64,000 nucleotides of DNA. Origin: Chrysaora quinquecirrha. Taxonomy: Eukaryota; Cnidaria; Scyphozoa; Semaeostomeae; Pelagiidae. This document shows, piece after piece, positions 9,659 to 20,953 of the stretch. Below the pieces are notes generated by a model that saw only the letters and a list, made by a program, of their open reading frames with translations, searched no databases and was not told the origin of the DNA. The translations under genes were made by a program, and so were the position numbers. Within the stretch, counting starts at the first letter, position 1; every line of letters starts with the position of its first letter. The DNA lies in assembly GCA_014526335.1 (NCBI GenBank), contig JACTAT010000158.1, forward strand, positions 230,966 through 294,965. The letters are read 5' to 3'.

Positions 9659-12600
9659 CTATGAATCAAAGACAAATTGTGAATTTTCCTTACATTTTCA
9701 TTTTCAATCAATGTCATCATTTTTCATAATTCAACTGATATATAAATTAATTAAGATCAATAAAATAGGACGAAAATGTCTTTTTTCTTGTCAAGTAAAA
9801 TAAAAATAGATTAATTTTCGTAAATCTTGTAAAATTATCAGGGTGTGAAATATTAGCATTCGCCCCAGGATAGTTTAAATCATGTTTTGCTGTTACGTTT
9901 GTTTTTTTTATTAGCCTCCGGTGAGGGCCCGGCTTTTTCTTGATCCGCTCTGGGTTTTTACGCTACACCGATACGGAATCGTATCTATAATCGGATCCGC
10001 TTCTCTAGCGTACCAAAAAAAGATAGGATACCGTTCCCAAAAAAGGAACGGATCCATGCGTACCCGTGTAAGCGAAACCAGTTGTATCCGTTTCCGTGTA
10101 AACTGGGTCTTAACTTGAACAACTGCACACGCTCATCCCGTGTAAACTTAACTACTTTTAGTGTCTGTCCCCGTGTAATCGTGACCACATCGTATCCAAA
10201 AGGGCACAAAGGCACGGATCTTTGGAATCCGTATCTTTTCCTCTCATGTACAGCATTTTAACACGAATGCTGCAGCTTGGTTGTTTGACTTCTTAGTTGC
10301 TTACAGTTGTAATGTATCTGTGTTTTTAATTACTTTTGTTTTGTATTTTAATATTCATTCATTCGTTTGGATTTTACTTTCGTCTGTAAATTGTCGTGAT
10401 TTTAATGTTTGCGTGCAGTTCTCGTGTTAGTGTAAGTTACTCCCTTTCCGGGAAATGTGTGTTCTTTTGTCTTTGTTGTCAACGTGTTGTGTGATGTATC
10501 GCTGTGTTGTCTAATTAGTCAGTGTTATATATTTTTGTGTAATCATAATTTAGTTTAGTCTTCGTTTTGATTGAATCGGTGAGCATTTGCTTATTGATAA
10601 TAACGAGTATCGAGCGAGAATTTAGCAACAAAAGTAGCATAATCAAAAACTAGAATCAAATTCATAAAACCTTTCTGAACAGGAATTTTGATTGTATTTT
10701 GAGTCATTCGAAACACTGATTGTCATTACTTCGTCATCTGATATAGATTTCTTCTTTTTCGCAGGAACTGGATTGTACTCTGCAAACCTTTGGGACAGCG
10801 ATTTACCAGACCGTTTTGTTGCACTCTGGGCATCTGGTTTGTCTACGTTTATGGGCTGTTTCTCTTCAGCTTTATTTGCAACTGATTTTGAACGGTCTAC
10901 TTTCGCTGGTTCTGAAAAAAATATGAATATGGAGATATATTTGATGGTATGGTAGGATTGCCCATTACAGTAATAATTGGTTAAGGCAGTTCCTTACCAA
11001 TATGGTCAACATTGTGAGAGACAGGTGAAATGGTGCATTTAGCGCCATTTGATAGGATCTTCAAAACTCCGCAAAGATCTCAGCAGTAGGTTAGCTAATT
11101 TAAACCTCGACTCAGGGTATGACGCAACCGTTCCTTGAGCTCGAACCCCCACCTCGCTGAGCTTCTGACATCAGGAGCCAGCTGGATTAGGCATCGACGC
11201 CACAGCACTTTCCTTCACAAGCTGTTAGTTGCGCCCCCCCTCGCACATGTCAATGCTGCATTTTTAGCCACAGTGCTTTGTCAGAAACTTGGTCCCATAT
11301 GTGAAGATGGTGGACTGTTAATGACATTAACTCAATGGAGTTTCTTAGTGACATGACAGAAAATTGAAGGCCAATAACGCTTTGGTAGGAAAGGGAAAAG
11401 ATAGATGGTAACGGCAAATACATGATATTCTTGACAATTTCGCTTTCTTGATAATATCGAAAGTGGAAAAATCGTCCACCGATTTCTACAACGTTGGGCG
11501 TGGGAGGAGGGTTATGGCTCATTTTGTTGTATGATTGTTGTCTCATTAAGTTTTGGCCATGATTGTAGTAAGAAAAGTCCTAACTCCTTGAAAATGTAGT
11601 ACTGGCTGGCTGCCATTGTCCCCCTGCATTAAACGGTGGGCAATGGGAACAGTAGACAATGAGAACAGCAGCACGACGTAGAGGGGTTGAGAACTGGTGG
11701 ACATGTAGCTTACGTAAAATGATGACGAACAATACCATAGACCACAGGCTCAAGGGCCGACCTCGATCATATCAATCTACATTATCTCTGATTAGCGATG
11801 TGTTCACTAGTTGTTTAATGTTTTCTGAAGGAAAACGCAGCCTTGGAATAAATTTTATAATGAGAAATACACGATGAAAGCTGTTAGCTGGTATTATCCA
11901 TTTGATGTTATTAATTCGAGGTTAACATTATTCAAGCAACAAAAGCGACATCATTTGGCGCTTGAATAATGTTTACATCTACATTGAATTAATAATATGA
12001 AATTGATAATATCAGCTGAAAGTGTATTATCGTCTGTTTCTGTGTTAAGACGCGGCGACTTTTTGCTTGAAATGGCGACGCGACACATCTGAAAGTGTCC
12101 TGTGATGAAAAATCCTTAGGTGGCTACACGGTGTGACAAAAATGCTGCGACTGAAGTTCTGCGACATTAAACTTGTGTTATAAGAAGAATGGGTCCTAGA
12201 AAAATTCCATGAAAAGGCGCGAAAACAGTGCAATGTGTTGCGTCGCCCAATTGAAAAAACCGGCTACACGCTGCGACAATAATGGCGACGAGCAAAAACA
12301 TGTCTCAAAAAGTTCAACCAAAGCAATGTTCTGCGTCCTTATTTCCTCAGGTCGAGAACATTTTGTTCGAAAATCTATCCCTGGGTACACGTGCGACTCT
12401 TAGTTTTTCCGGCCTCGGCGACAATTTTTGAACAAGTTCTGTCGCCATTTCAAGCAAAAAGTCGCACGTGTAGCCGCGGCTTTATAAACTTTAGTGTAAC
12501 TTCAATAGCAGGAAATGGTGCCAAAATTGCAGGAGCGAAAATCAGAGAAAATGCCTCTGGCCAAAAAATCAAACATTGTGGGACAAACATTTGGAACTTG

Positions 12601-15600
12601 CTTGCCAAGCAAAATTTTGGACCGTCTTAGCCACGTCCAAATACATTGTTCGCCCATCACAAATTCTGCTTACTTTTGCATGTCAAGCAATGTTTGATCG
12701 TTTGGCCACATTTCCAACAGTGCTTGTCAAACACTTCGTTTGTTATGTTCAAACTTCAACAACTTGCAACATCTCCACACTTAACAACATTTCTTAGCAA
12801 CAAGGCGTTCATGCTTGTGCATTGGCAATAACTTCGTTGTTCCAAAATGTTGGACAGTAATGTTTTTGACATGGCCAAACGGTCAGACATTCGTTGAAAA
12901 GCAAATTTTAAATGTTTCACCATGACCAACAGTGTTTGATTATTTGGAAAGGGCCTAAGGTATACCTGGATCAATGTGATGTACTGGAGGGGTAACAGGT
13001 TTGTCTATCAAATCTGAGTAGAGGCTCCGAGAAGTTTTCTTTGTTTTTTCAATTGACTTTGTTGTTTTATGAACATCAAAATCTTCTGCCTTTGATCGAG
13101 TTATCTAGAATAGCGAAACAATCAAGCATGAATCGCGTATTGTTTAATAAAGTATCATGAGAGTTGTTAATGAATCATATTTCAACCTTGTGAATAACGC
13201 TCTGTGATTGGTTTACAAACAATAAACGTTCATCGCTGGGCAGCTGTCTGCCCGTTGCCCGAATTCATAGGCCATTGCTCGGATTATATCGACACCGTAA
13301 CCATGAAGTTGTGAAAATAGCGAAATATTTTGTTGAAATTAGGAGATACGAAAGTTTGATACGGTAGTACCACACGCTTCAACCACATGTATTGTTTACT
13401 ACAAAAATTAAAGGCTGCAAACATTTCGAAAAGTAGTCAGAATAGGGAAATGGTGTCCCATACTTGAGACTTGTGTTCTAATGTTCTTTCTTCTGTTCTT
13501 TCTGACTTACATAGAGCACAGGAGACCCAAACGCATAAATATAATGAATGATGCTACCTCACTTGTGTCGTTTTCTGCCTAAAACGTTCTATTTTTAATA
13601 TTAACATTTGGTTGCTGTTGCTGTTCGGAACACGCGACATTGTAATAGCTTTATGCGTATACATATAATAAATAATGACAAGGAGTGAAGCTTTTTGAAT
13701 TGCCCTGATACAACATGGTTTCGTTTTGCATGAATTTCGGTGAATTTTGCATTAAACGCAAACTTCTTTATATCAAAATGTTCCCCACCACCTAAACTGG
13801 CAACAGTGATATGACCGAGCCTCGGCAGATTTCAAAACGCCAGATAGACAAATATATTTTCGTACCTGTTTTAGTTGAGGAAAGAGAAAACAAATGTAAT
13901 TTCTACATTTTCTTGCTTCTTATTTTCAAGAGGCTTGACATGTTCTTATATTGATCTTATTATTTTAGCAGCCAAGCCTCAATGTTCTTAAAAAGTGTGT
14001 TCATATAAAAAAAGTGTAAGCCATTGCTTAAGAACTTCATACGACTAGAGTAAGTTTATCAATTAGACTTATCAATAGACCATTTCAACTAAGGGCCTCG
14101 TTTTCAAAGAATTGAAAATTAAGTCATAGAAAAATTTCGACTTCAGATTCGAATTCAGCACCTTCTTTTTAGTGTTGAGGCAAAGTTTTACGCTTCTAGT
14201 CTCTACGATGTTGATTCTATAGCGATTAAAAATTTGAAAATTTATAAGGGATTTGACGGTGTAAAATGATCGAGGGTTTAAAATTTCACCCCCAGCGATT
14301 TTTCACAGTCAAATCCTTTATAGAATTTCAAACTTTTAACACCTATAAAATCAATATCTTAAGGACTAGAAGCATAAAACTTTGCCTCAACGCTAAAAAG
14401 AAAGTGCTGAATTCGAATCTGAAGTCGAAATTTTTCTTTGACTTAATTTTAATTTTTTTTGAAAACGAGGCCCTTTGTTGAAATTGTCTATACATCAATA
14501 ATGTCTACAAGCAACACACGATGGATAATGACATATGAAAGATTTTCAGAGACTAGTTTACCTCTGCATAGACCTTCTTGCTGTGTCTGAGAATTGCTAT
14601 AACATCACCCATCACTTTTACTCCAAGATCAGCCAGAATTTCCTGAAAACATGGTATGAATACATTGGAATTTTTGATAACGCAATGAATTTAAAAAGCT
14701 CTATCATAAGATTAAAGTCATTATAGTGCTCAAGCCGCAGCTACACATGCAATATTTTGCTTGAAATGGCAACAGAACATGTTCAAAAATTGTTGCTGAG
14801 ACCGTAAAAACTTGGAGTTGCACGGGAGCCACGGATAGATTTTCGAACAGAATGTTCTGCGACCTTAGATAATACAGTCGCAGAACATTGCTTTGGTTGA
14901 ACTTTTGGCGACATGTTTTGCTTGTCGCCGATAATGTCGCAGCATGTAGCCGGTTTATTCTCATTGGCGACGCAACACATTGCATTGTTTTCGCGCCTTT
15001 TCCTGGAAATTTTCTAGGACCAATTCTTCTTCTTTAAGGTGTGTCGCGTCACCATTTTTAAGCAAAAAATCGCACGTGTAGCCTTGGCTAAAAGAATTTC
15101 ATTTGTTCTTGAAGAAAAAAACACAACTTCAAGCAGGAAGTGGTTTGCCTCCTGGGAAGGAGGTTACACGACATTATGCATGGACGGTAATTTATTGCCA
15201 AGATTTCACAAACCCACCCACTTACTGTATAATGTAGACACAGACCCTATATTGCAATTGCTGCATGGGTTATACCAAGCCAAATATGAGAATAATAAGA
15301 CTTCCTAAGCCTTATTATTACTTGAAAATGCACTAAGAACATCTTAAACACAATTTTAACACTAATTTCAATTATATTAATATATTACCTTTGTCAATTC
15401 ATTCAGCATATCCATTCTCATGCGATTATCAGTAAAGAGAACAGCATAGCTGAAAAATTAAAATTTCATATAAAACATCAAAAACGCCAGTTAAGACAAT
15501 TAAGCCAAAGTAATAAAGCTGAAGGTCTGCAGAACATATGAGCAGCAGACGGGGGAAACTTGCCTTAGTTGTGGATAGGGACGCACTGACCAAGAAACAA

Positions 15601-17106
15601 AATGCCTACCCCAAGACCCATGTTTATACCAAAATCATGAAAAACAATACCCTTTTGTAGACTGATTACCTGAGTCGCAGTTATCGCTATTGAAATAAAT
15701 GCTAGGACGCTCAAACTACGACTCATAATCGAACGTTTTTCTTTCTGGACTTACGTTTTCTGCCTCGTTCTCATATTACTATGGTTACAGTGATGTCAAC
15801 GGTAAGGGGCTGTAATGGCCTAAATCTACCGGGTCTAAAACGCTGTGAAAAACAATGTTTCTGTGTCTTAAACCTTAACTTACTAATTGTTTTGCAGAAA
15901 GCTCTTACCAACCCAGCTTTTTCGATATTCGTTCAAAATTTTTTGCGTGATTTGGTACTAACACAGCTGCCGAATAGGGCTCGTGTGTTTTGCTGTGAGG
16001 ATGCAATGAACCAGCCTCATTTCAATGCGCGCCAACTTTTTGGCGCGGGACAGTCCAGAAAAAATGCCGTAATATTATGAGTCCCAGTTTGAGCGACCTC
16101 GGTTTGGTATTAGTCTCGGTCTGATGAGCGATAACAGGGACTCAAGTAATAAGTCTAGCCCTTTTGGGCAGCACATCCCGAAAATGTATTAGGTATCCCC
16201 TCGGGGGCAGCACGTCTGAGCTATTTTGCTAGGTATATGTGGCCTTTTAATTGTTTAACTAGTTTGAGAAGCAACATGTTTCTGCATTCTGTGATGCTGC
16301 CATGCCGGAGAATATGCCAACGAAATCCAACTTCACACAAAAAGAAGCAATAGATGCATTGTTTTATGATTGAAATAATAGTCTAAGCTAATGTCTTTCT
16401 GAAAGATCCATGCCAGTATGCCATTGACATTTCAGACTCAATGCAGGAGATCTCCTGGCTTGACCAGATGTGTGGTGAGTTGACGGCCAGCTGGCTTGAC
16501 CTGTTACCTTATACATGGAGCCATACAGCCGACTGGAATCTTTGTGCGCTGTGCACCAAAAGCCATTGTTTTCCAAACATTAGGGGCTATTGTTTTCAAT
16601 TGTGTTAGCCAAAATTGCACAAAGTTCTTCAGTGTGCACAATGAAGTTTTCAGCCAGGTATACATACAGCAGAGCCCCCTATAGTGCATTTATCTATTTG
16701 ACCCATGCATGAAACATGATGAGCAGTAAATTTGTGATGGAGTCAGGGGTGACTGACTTTTACAGTTTGCCAGGGGGACTTAAATTACCACACCACAGCT
16801 TTTTTGTGCCCAAAATGAAAAAAATAAAGTCCATTTTGATTTATACTTACTCAGAAGCTGGTTCTGATGGAATTCCTGCCTCTTTAAAAAAACTCAGCCA
16901 TTTTGCAGCAGCTAAAAGAAAAGTTAAACACACTAACACAGACATTCAGATTAGGGTCAGGGATTTAGATCCACCTAAATTTAGAGAGCGATGCCTACTT
17001 CTAAAAACACTCAAAAAATGAGTAAAAAATGTGTCCAAAAGCTTTTCCTAACTTATGTGTACATAAGCAGAAACAATGGAAATCAAGTTTGTTTCAACTT
17101 ACCCAT
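9487..17106 (-). CDS. C19orf47 homologue: SAM-like domain protein, C19orf47 orthologue
   Basis: Seven exons read in one continuous frame: 17103-17106, 16851-16911, 15389-15449, 14562-14642, 12966-13104, 10671(?)-10911 and 9492-9658. The product starts MAAAKWLSFFKEAGIP, followed by DYAVLFTDNRMRMDMLNEL and ILADLGVKVMGDVIAILRHS, about 60 residues that match the SAM-like N-terminus of human C19orf47 (DUF5577 type). Downstream, the basic VPAKKKK stretch and TVFDRL motif correspond to VPAKRRR and SVFDRLG in the human protein. The middle is low-complexity and charged. The human protein is nuclear by prediction, with poorly defined function. After exon 7 either GTATGA is a splice donor or TGA at 9487-9489 is the stop, so the C-terminus is uncertain; repeated FxRLG motifs of the vertebrate C-terminus were not found. 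Confidence 0.85.
9950..10111. mobile_element. GTTTACACG-type MITE fragment, copy 1
   Basis: The left TGGGTTTTTACGCTACACCG and right CCGTGTAAACTGGGTCTTA are degenerate inverted ends. The interior is rich in CGGATCC and CGTGTAA words, as in the elements at 30694 and 35098. Confidence 0.5.
10671..10911 (-). CDS. C19orf47 homologue: C19orf47 homologue exon 6 (3' end uncertain)
   Basis: Acceptor TTTTTTTCAG, phase matches exon 5. Encodes EPAKVDRSKSVANKAEEK and SLSQRFAEYNPVPAKKKKS. The donor is not certain: AG|GTTTTA at 10670 gives this end and needs an acceptor four codons into exon 7; A|GTGTTT or an earlier G|GTAAAT would also keep a frame. Confidence 0.75.
11120..11201 (-). mobile_element. tRNA-related SINE-like fragment
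   Basis: On the minus strand it begins GTGGCGTCGATGCCTAATCC and contains GGGGGTTCGAGCTC, resembling a pol III B box. The 5' half matches the 77-bp insert at 57063-57139 (GTGGCGTCG, TAATCCAGCTG). Cloverleaf folding is poor, so it is not a tRNA gene. Confidence 0.45.
12050..12481. mobile_element. GTAGCCGCGGC-type inverted-repeat element, copy 1
   Basis: The right end GTCGCACGTGTAGCCGCGGC, with sub-terminal GTCGCCATTTCAAGC, is mirrored on the left by GCTTGAAATGGCGACGCGAC. The left tip is truncated. Interior words such as AGCAATGTTCTGCG and GGGTCCTAGAAAAATTCC are shared with the copy at 14733-15089, which is in the opposite orientation. Confidence 0.75.
12966..13104 (-). CDS. C19orf47 homologue: C19orf47 homologue exon 5
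   Basis: Acceptor TATTCTAG, donor GTATAC. Encodes 46 residues beginning ITRSKAEDFDVHKTTKS and containing DKPVTPPVHHIDP, comparable to the proline-rich linker after the SAM-like domain. Ends in phase 1. Confidence 0.85.
14076..14493. mobile_element. TA-flanked foldback MITE with ~200-bp arms
   Basis: Nearly the whole element is palindromic. From the left, TAGACCATTTCAACTAAGGG mirrors the right CCCTTTGTTGAAATTGTCTA, and matching continues through CTTCAGATTCGAATTCAGCA to the centre near 14280. TA lies at both ends, as in Stowaway/Tc1-mariner MITEs. Diverged relatives are at about 58140-58420 and 60190-60540. Confidence 0.85.
14562..14642 (-). CDS. C19orf47 homologue: C19orf47 homologue exon 4
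   Basis: Acceptor TTTTCAG, donor GTAAAC, exactly 27 codons. Encodes EILADLGVKVMGDVIAIL and RHSKKVYAE, the best-conserved block of the family. Confidence 0.93.
14733..15089. mobile_element. GTAGCCGCGGC-type inverted-repeat element, copy 2
   Basis: The left AGCCGCAGCTACACATGC and right CGCACGTGTAGCCTTGGCT ends are inverted repeats, followed inward by TTTTGCTTGAAATGGCAAC and its mirror. More complete at the left end than the copy at 12050-12481. Lies in an intron of the C19orf47-like gene. Confidence 0.75.
15389..15449 (-). CDS. C19orf47 homologue: C19orf47 homologue exon 3
   Basis: Acceptor TTTTTCAG, donor GTAATA. Encodes DYAVLFTDNRMRMDMLNEL-TK, the middle of the SAM-like domain. Confidence 0.92.
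15658..16157. mobile_element. 500-bp TA-flanked MITE
   Basis: The left TAGACTGATTACCTGAGTC and right GACTCAAGTAATAAGTCTA ends are inverted. Inner blocks GTTATCGCT, then ACGCTCAAACTACGACTCAT, are mirrored on the right (ATGAGTCCCAGTTTGAGCG). TA at both tips suggests Tc1/mariner-type insertion. No transposase. Confidence 0.75.
16851..16911 (-). CDS. C19orf47 homologue: C19orf47 homologue exon 2
   Basis: Acceptor TTCTTTTAG, donor GTAAGT. Encodes AAKWLSFFKEAGIPSEPAS, the first helices of the SAM-like domain. Phase 1 in, phase 2 out. Confidence 0.92.
17103..17106 (-). CDS. C19orf47 homologue: C19orf47 homologue exon 1 (start codon)
   Basis: Only ATG plus one G is coding before the donor GTAAGT at 17102-17097. 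The preceding ~50 bases (GACAAGCGAAAACATGG context) are presumed 5' UTR. This start is chosen because the phase joins exactly to exon 2, giving MAAAKWLSF. Confidence 0.8.
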
Positions 17107-18049
17107 GTTTTCGCTTGTCCTTATGCAGGAGGTTCTTCGGGGAAAACTTAGGCCCAAGTGAAATACAACCAGCCAACAACAGGTTTGGTTTGCAGTTGCA
17201 GCAAATACTTCATGTATAAGAACAGTGGATACATAATCAATTAATCAATCATCCAATCCATGATAACAAACTGTTGCAAGCAAAGTTGAAAAAACTTGTT
17301 TCAAAATCAAAAGAACAGAAGTTTTTTCTATTGACGATGGTAAAAGTAAAATTAGCGAAATAAAGAAAACTTAAAAACCGAAGTCCAACATGAAATGGAA
17401 ACAAAATAAAGTGAAGAAATAAACTTACAGGCGACTCAAATACACTGCAATACTCAAAACTAGGCTGCAAGGCAGGGGGGCGAAAAACTGGGGTTCAAAT
17501 CAAGGGGGTATTCAAAAAAGAATTACAGCATTTCAACAATAACTAATCGGAGAAGGCTAATTATGTGCAAATTAGAGATTTTGCACAATAGCAAAGCTAT
17601 GATTTTCTTCATCTAGTTACCCAAAAACAACTCAAAGGAAACAGTTCAAATTTTGTTCATTGGGCAAACTAACAAAAGGAAATAGAGTTAAGAAACGACC
17701 AATAAGCGAATGGAAATAAGTGGGACTTCTATTATTCCTCAATAGTTGTTTTTTGGTGAGGGGTCAAAGGGGGCTAAAAAAAATTCAAGTGAATTTTTGT
17801 GATTTGAGATTCAACAAAAAACTACAGGAACACACAGACTTGGTCCACCGAGCACGACTTGATTATAACTCGTTTTGTGAAGCCAGACATATCCCCTTTT
17901 AAACAAACTCATCATACTAGTTACAATTGACTTGTCAGCCTAATTGCATTTTCATAAACGTAACAATCAGCTGGTAATTCCTGGAAGAAGTCGTTTCTCT
18001 CTGTTTATGTTTTTATTGTTGTTAAAGTCCTATATGAAACTTAAAATGT
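17107..18049. other. Intergenic; presumed 5' UTR and promoter of the C19orf47-like gene
   Basis: The minus-strand transcription start must lie here above 17106, but no core promoter element is clear. No exon recognised. Confidence 0.4.
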
Positions 18050-20953
18050 CTGTCCATTGATGACCTTCGAAGATAGTTGAACTGCTGTATGATTTTGTTG
18101 ATGTCTGTCAATGTCATTTAAGGACTTTGATTCTTCAAACAACTCATTTCCCACAAATATCACATTCATATGGTGTCTCCTGTATGAATTCGTTGATGTC
18201 AGTTTATGTCTTTGAAGACTGTTGAATCAATGTACCAATTTGTTGATGTCTGTCAATGTCATTGATGGATTTCGATTGTTTAAATCCCTTTTCACAAATA
18301 TCACATTTGTATGGTCTCTCCTTGTATGAATTCTTTGGTGCCCGTTTATGTCTTTGAAGATTGTTGAATCGTTGTACAAATTTTGTTATGTCTGTCAATG
18401 TCATTGAAGGATTTTGATTGTCTAAATCTTTTTCCACAAATATCACATTTATATGGTGTATCCCGTATGAATTCGTTGATGCCCATTTATGTCTTTGAAG
18501 ACGGTTGAATCGTTGTACCAATGTGTTGATGTCTGTCAATATCTTTAATGGATTTTGATTGTTAAACTCCTACTGTATTCCACAAATATCACATTTATAT
18601 AGTATCTCCTGTATGAATTCGTTTATGCCCTCTTATGTCTTTGAAGACTGCTGAATCATTGTGTGAATTTGTTGATGTCTGTCAATGTCTTGTAAGGATT
18701 TTGATTTTTCAACTCCTTTCTCACAAACATCACATATCTATGGCCTCTCCAGTTAAATTTGTTTCCTTCCATTAATGTCTTTGAGGGTTTAACCCTTGTA
18801 TGAATTCGTTGATGCCGTTAATGTCTTTCAAGGATTTTGAGTGATAATCTCCTTGATAAACATCACATGCATATGGTCTCGCCAGCATGAATTCATTTCT
18901 GTTCATTGATGTCTTTGAGGGTTTAACCCTTGTATGAATTCGTTGATGCCATAAATGTTTTTCAAGGATTTTGAGTGATAATCTCCTTGTCAAACATCAC
19001 ATGCATATGGTCTCTCTGGTATGAATTCGTTTCTCTTCATTGATGTCTTTGAGGGATTAACCCTTGTATGAATTCGTTGATGCCGTTAATGTCTTTCAAG
19101 GATTTTGAGTGATAATCTCCTTGACAAAAATCACATGCATATGGTCTCTCCAGCATGAATTCGTTTTGTCCATTGATGTCTTTGAAGGTTTAACCGTTGT
19201 ATGAATTCGTTGATGCCGTTAATGTCTTTCAAGGATTTTGAGTGATAATCTCCTTGACAAACATCACATGCATATGGTCTCTCTGGTATGAATTCGTTTC
19301 TGTCCATTGATGTCTTTGAGGGATTAACCCTTGTATGAATTTGTTGATGCCGTTAATGCCTTTTAAGGATTTTGAGTGATAATCTCCTTGACAAACATCA
19401 CATGCATATGGTCTCTCCAGTATGAATTCGTATCTGTTCATTGATGTCTTAAGGGTTTAACCCTTGTAAAAATTCGTTGATGCCGTTAATGTGTTTCAAG
19501 GATTGTGAGTGATAATCTCCTTGACAAACATCACATGCATATGGTCTCTCCAGTATGAATTCGTATCTGTTCATTGATGTCTTAAGGGTTTAACCCTTGT
19601 ATGAATTTGTTGATGCCGTCAATGTCTTTCAAGGATTCTGAGAGATAATCTCCTTGACAAACATCACATGCATATGGTCTCTCTGGTATGAATTCGTTTC
19701 TCTTCATTGATGTCTTTGAGGGATTAACCCTCGTATGAATTCGTTGATGCCATCAATGTCTTTCAAGGATTTTGAGTGATAATCTCCTTGACAAACATCA
19801 CATGCATATGGTCTCTCTAGTATGAATTCGTTTCTCTTCATTGATGTCTTTGAGGGATTAACCTTCGTATGAATTCGTTGATGCCGTTTATGTCTTTCAA
19901 GGATTTTGAGTGATAATCTCCTTGACAAATATCACATGCATATGGTTTCTCCAGTATGAATTTGTTTCCATCCATTAATGTCTTCGAGGGTTTAACCCTT
20001 GTATGAATTCGTTAATGCCGTTAATGTCTTTCAAGGATTTTGAGTGATAATCTCCTTGACAAACATCACATGCATATGGTCTCTCTGGTATGAATTCGTT
20101 TCTCTTCATTGATGTCTTTGAGGGATTAACCCTCGTATGAATTCGTTGATGCCATAAGTGTCTTTCGAGGATTTTGATTGATAATCTCCTTGACAAACAT
20201 CACATGCATATGGTCTCTCTAGTATGCATTCGTATCTGTCTGTTGATGGGTTTAACCCTTGTATGAATTCGTTGATGCCGTTTATGTCTTTCAAGGATTT
20301 TGAGTGATAATCTCCTTGACAAATATCACATGCACATGGTCTCTCTAGTATGAATTCGTATCTGTCCGTTGATGGGTTTAACCCTTGTATGAATTCGTTG
20401 ATGCCGCTAATGTCTTTCAACGATTTTGAGTGATAATCTCCTTGACAAATATCACATGCACATGGTTTCTCCAATATGAATTCGTTTCTGTCCATTGACG
20501 TCTTTGAGGGCTTAACCCTGGTATGAATTTATTGATGCCGTTAATGTCTTTCAAGGACATTGAGTGATAATCTCCTTGACAAATATCAAATGGATATGGT
20601 CTCTCCAGCACGAATTCGTTTCTGTTTACTGATGTCTAGGAAAGTCGTTTATTGTATGAGTTTGGTGATGTCTTTTAATGTCTTTTAAGTATTTTGAATG
20701 TTCAACCACTTTTTGACTAAATCCTTTTCAACAAATACAGTCCCTTCTGTAAGTCATTTTCTGTTAAAGTTTTTAAGACTTTTACATCCTTTTAAAGTTC
20801 GTTGAAGCCAATGGATGATCCTTTGGTTTATTAGAATCTTTTCCACAAATACAGTCCCTTCTGCACGTGTGTGTCATTTCCTGTTTTTTGAAAATCAGAC
20901 AAGTGATACATGTCATTAGATTCCCAAATAAACATAAATTTTACAACATTGAG
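18050..20953 (-). pseudogene. Decayed C2H2 zinc-finger exon amplified as a ~134-bp satellite
   Basis: About 19 tandem units of ~134 bp fill 18050-20640. Each retains ERPYACDVCQGDYHSKSLKD in one frame and RHQRIHT-like finger ends in another, so the finger consensus is split by a frameshift within every unit; 134 bp is not a multiple of the 84-bp finger. Units at 18200-18540 are closest to real fingers (YKCDICEKGFKQSKS, DRHQQ). Stops interrupt every frame. Beyond 20640, older degenerate finger remnants (RDCICGK) lead to an acceptor TTGTTTCAG at 20954, and a donor GAG|GTAAGG lies at 21313, so a former multi-exon gene is likely. It is downstream of and parallel to the intact zinc-finger gene, presumably a paralogue. 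Confidence 0.85.

Noticed and set aside
16121..16140. CTGATGAGCG as a further hammerhead candidate
   Set aside because: No GAAA box after a stem II and no stem I pairing; it belongs to the 500-bp MITE.
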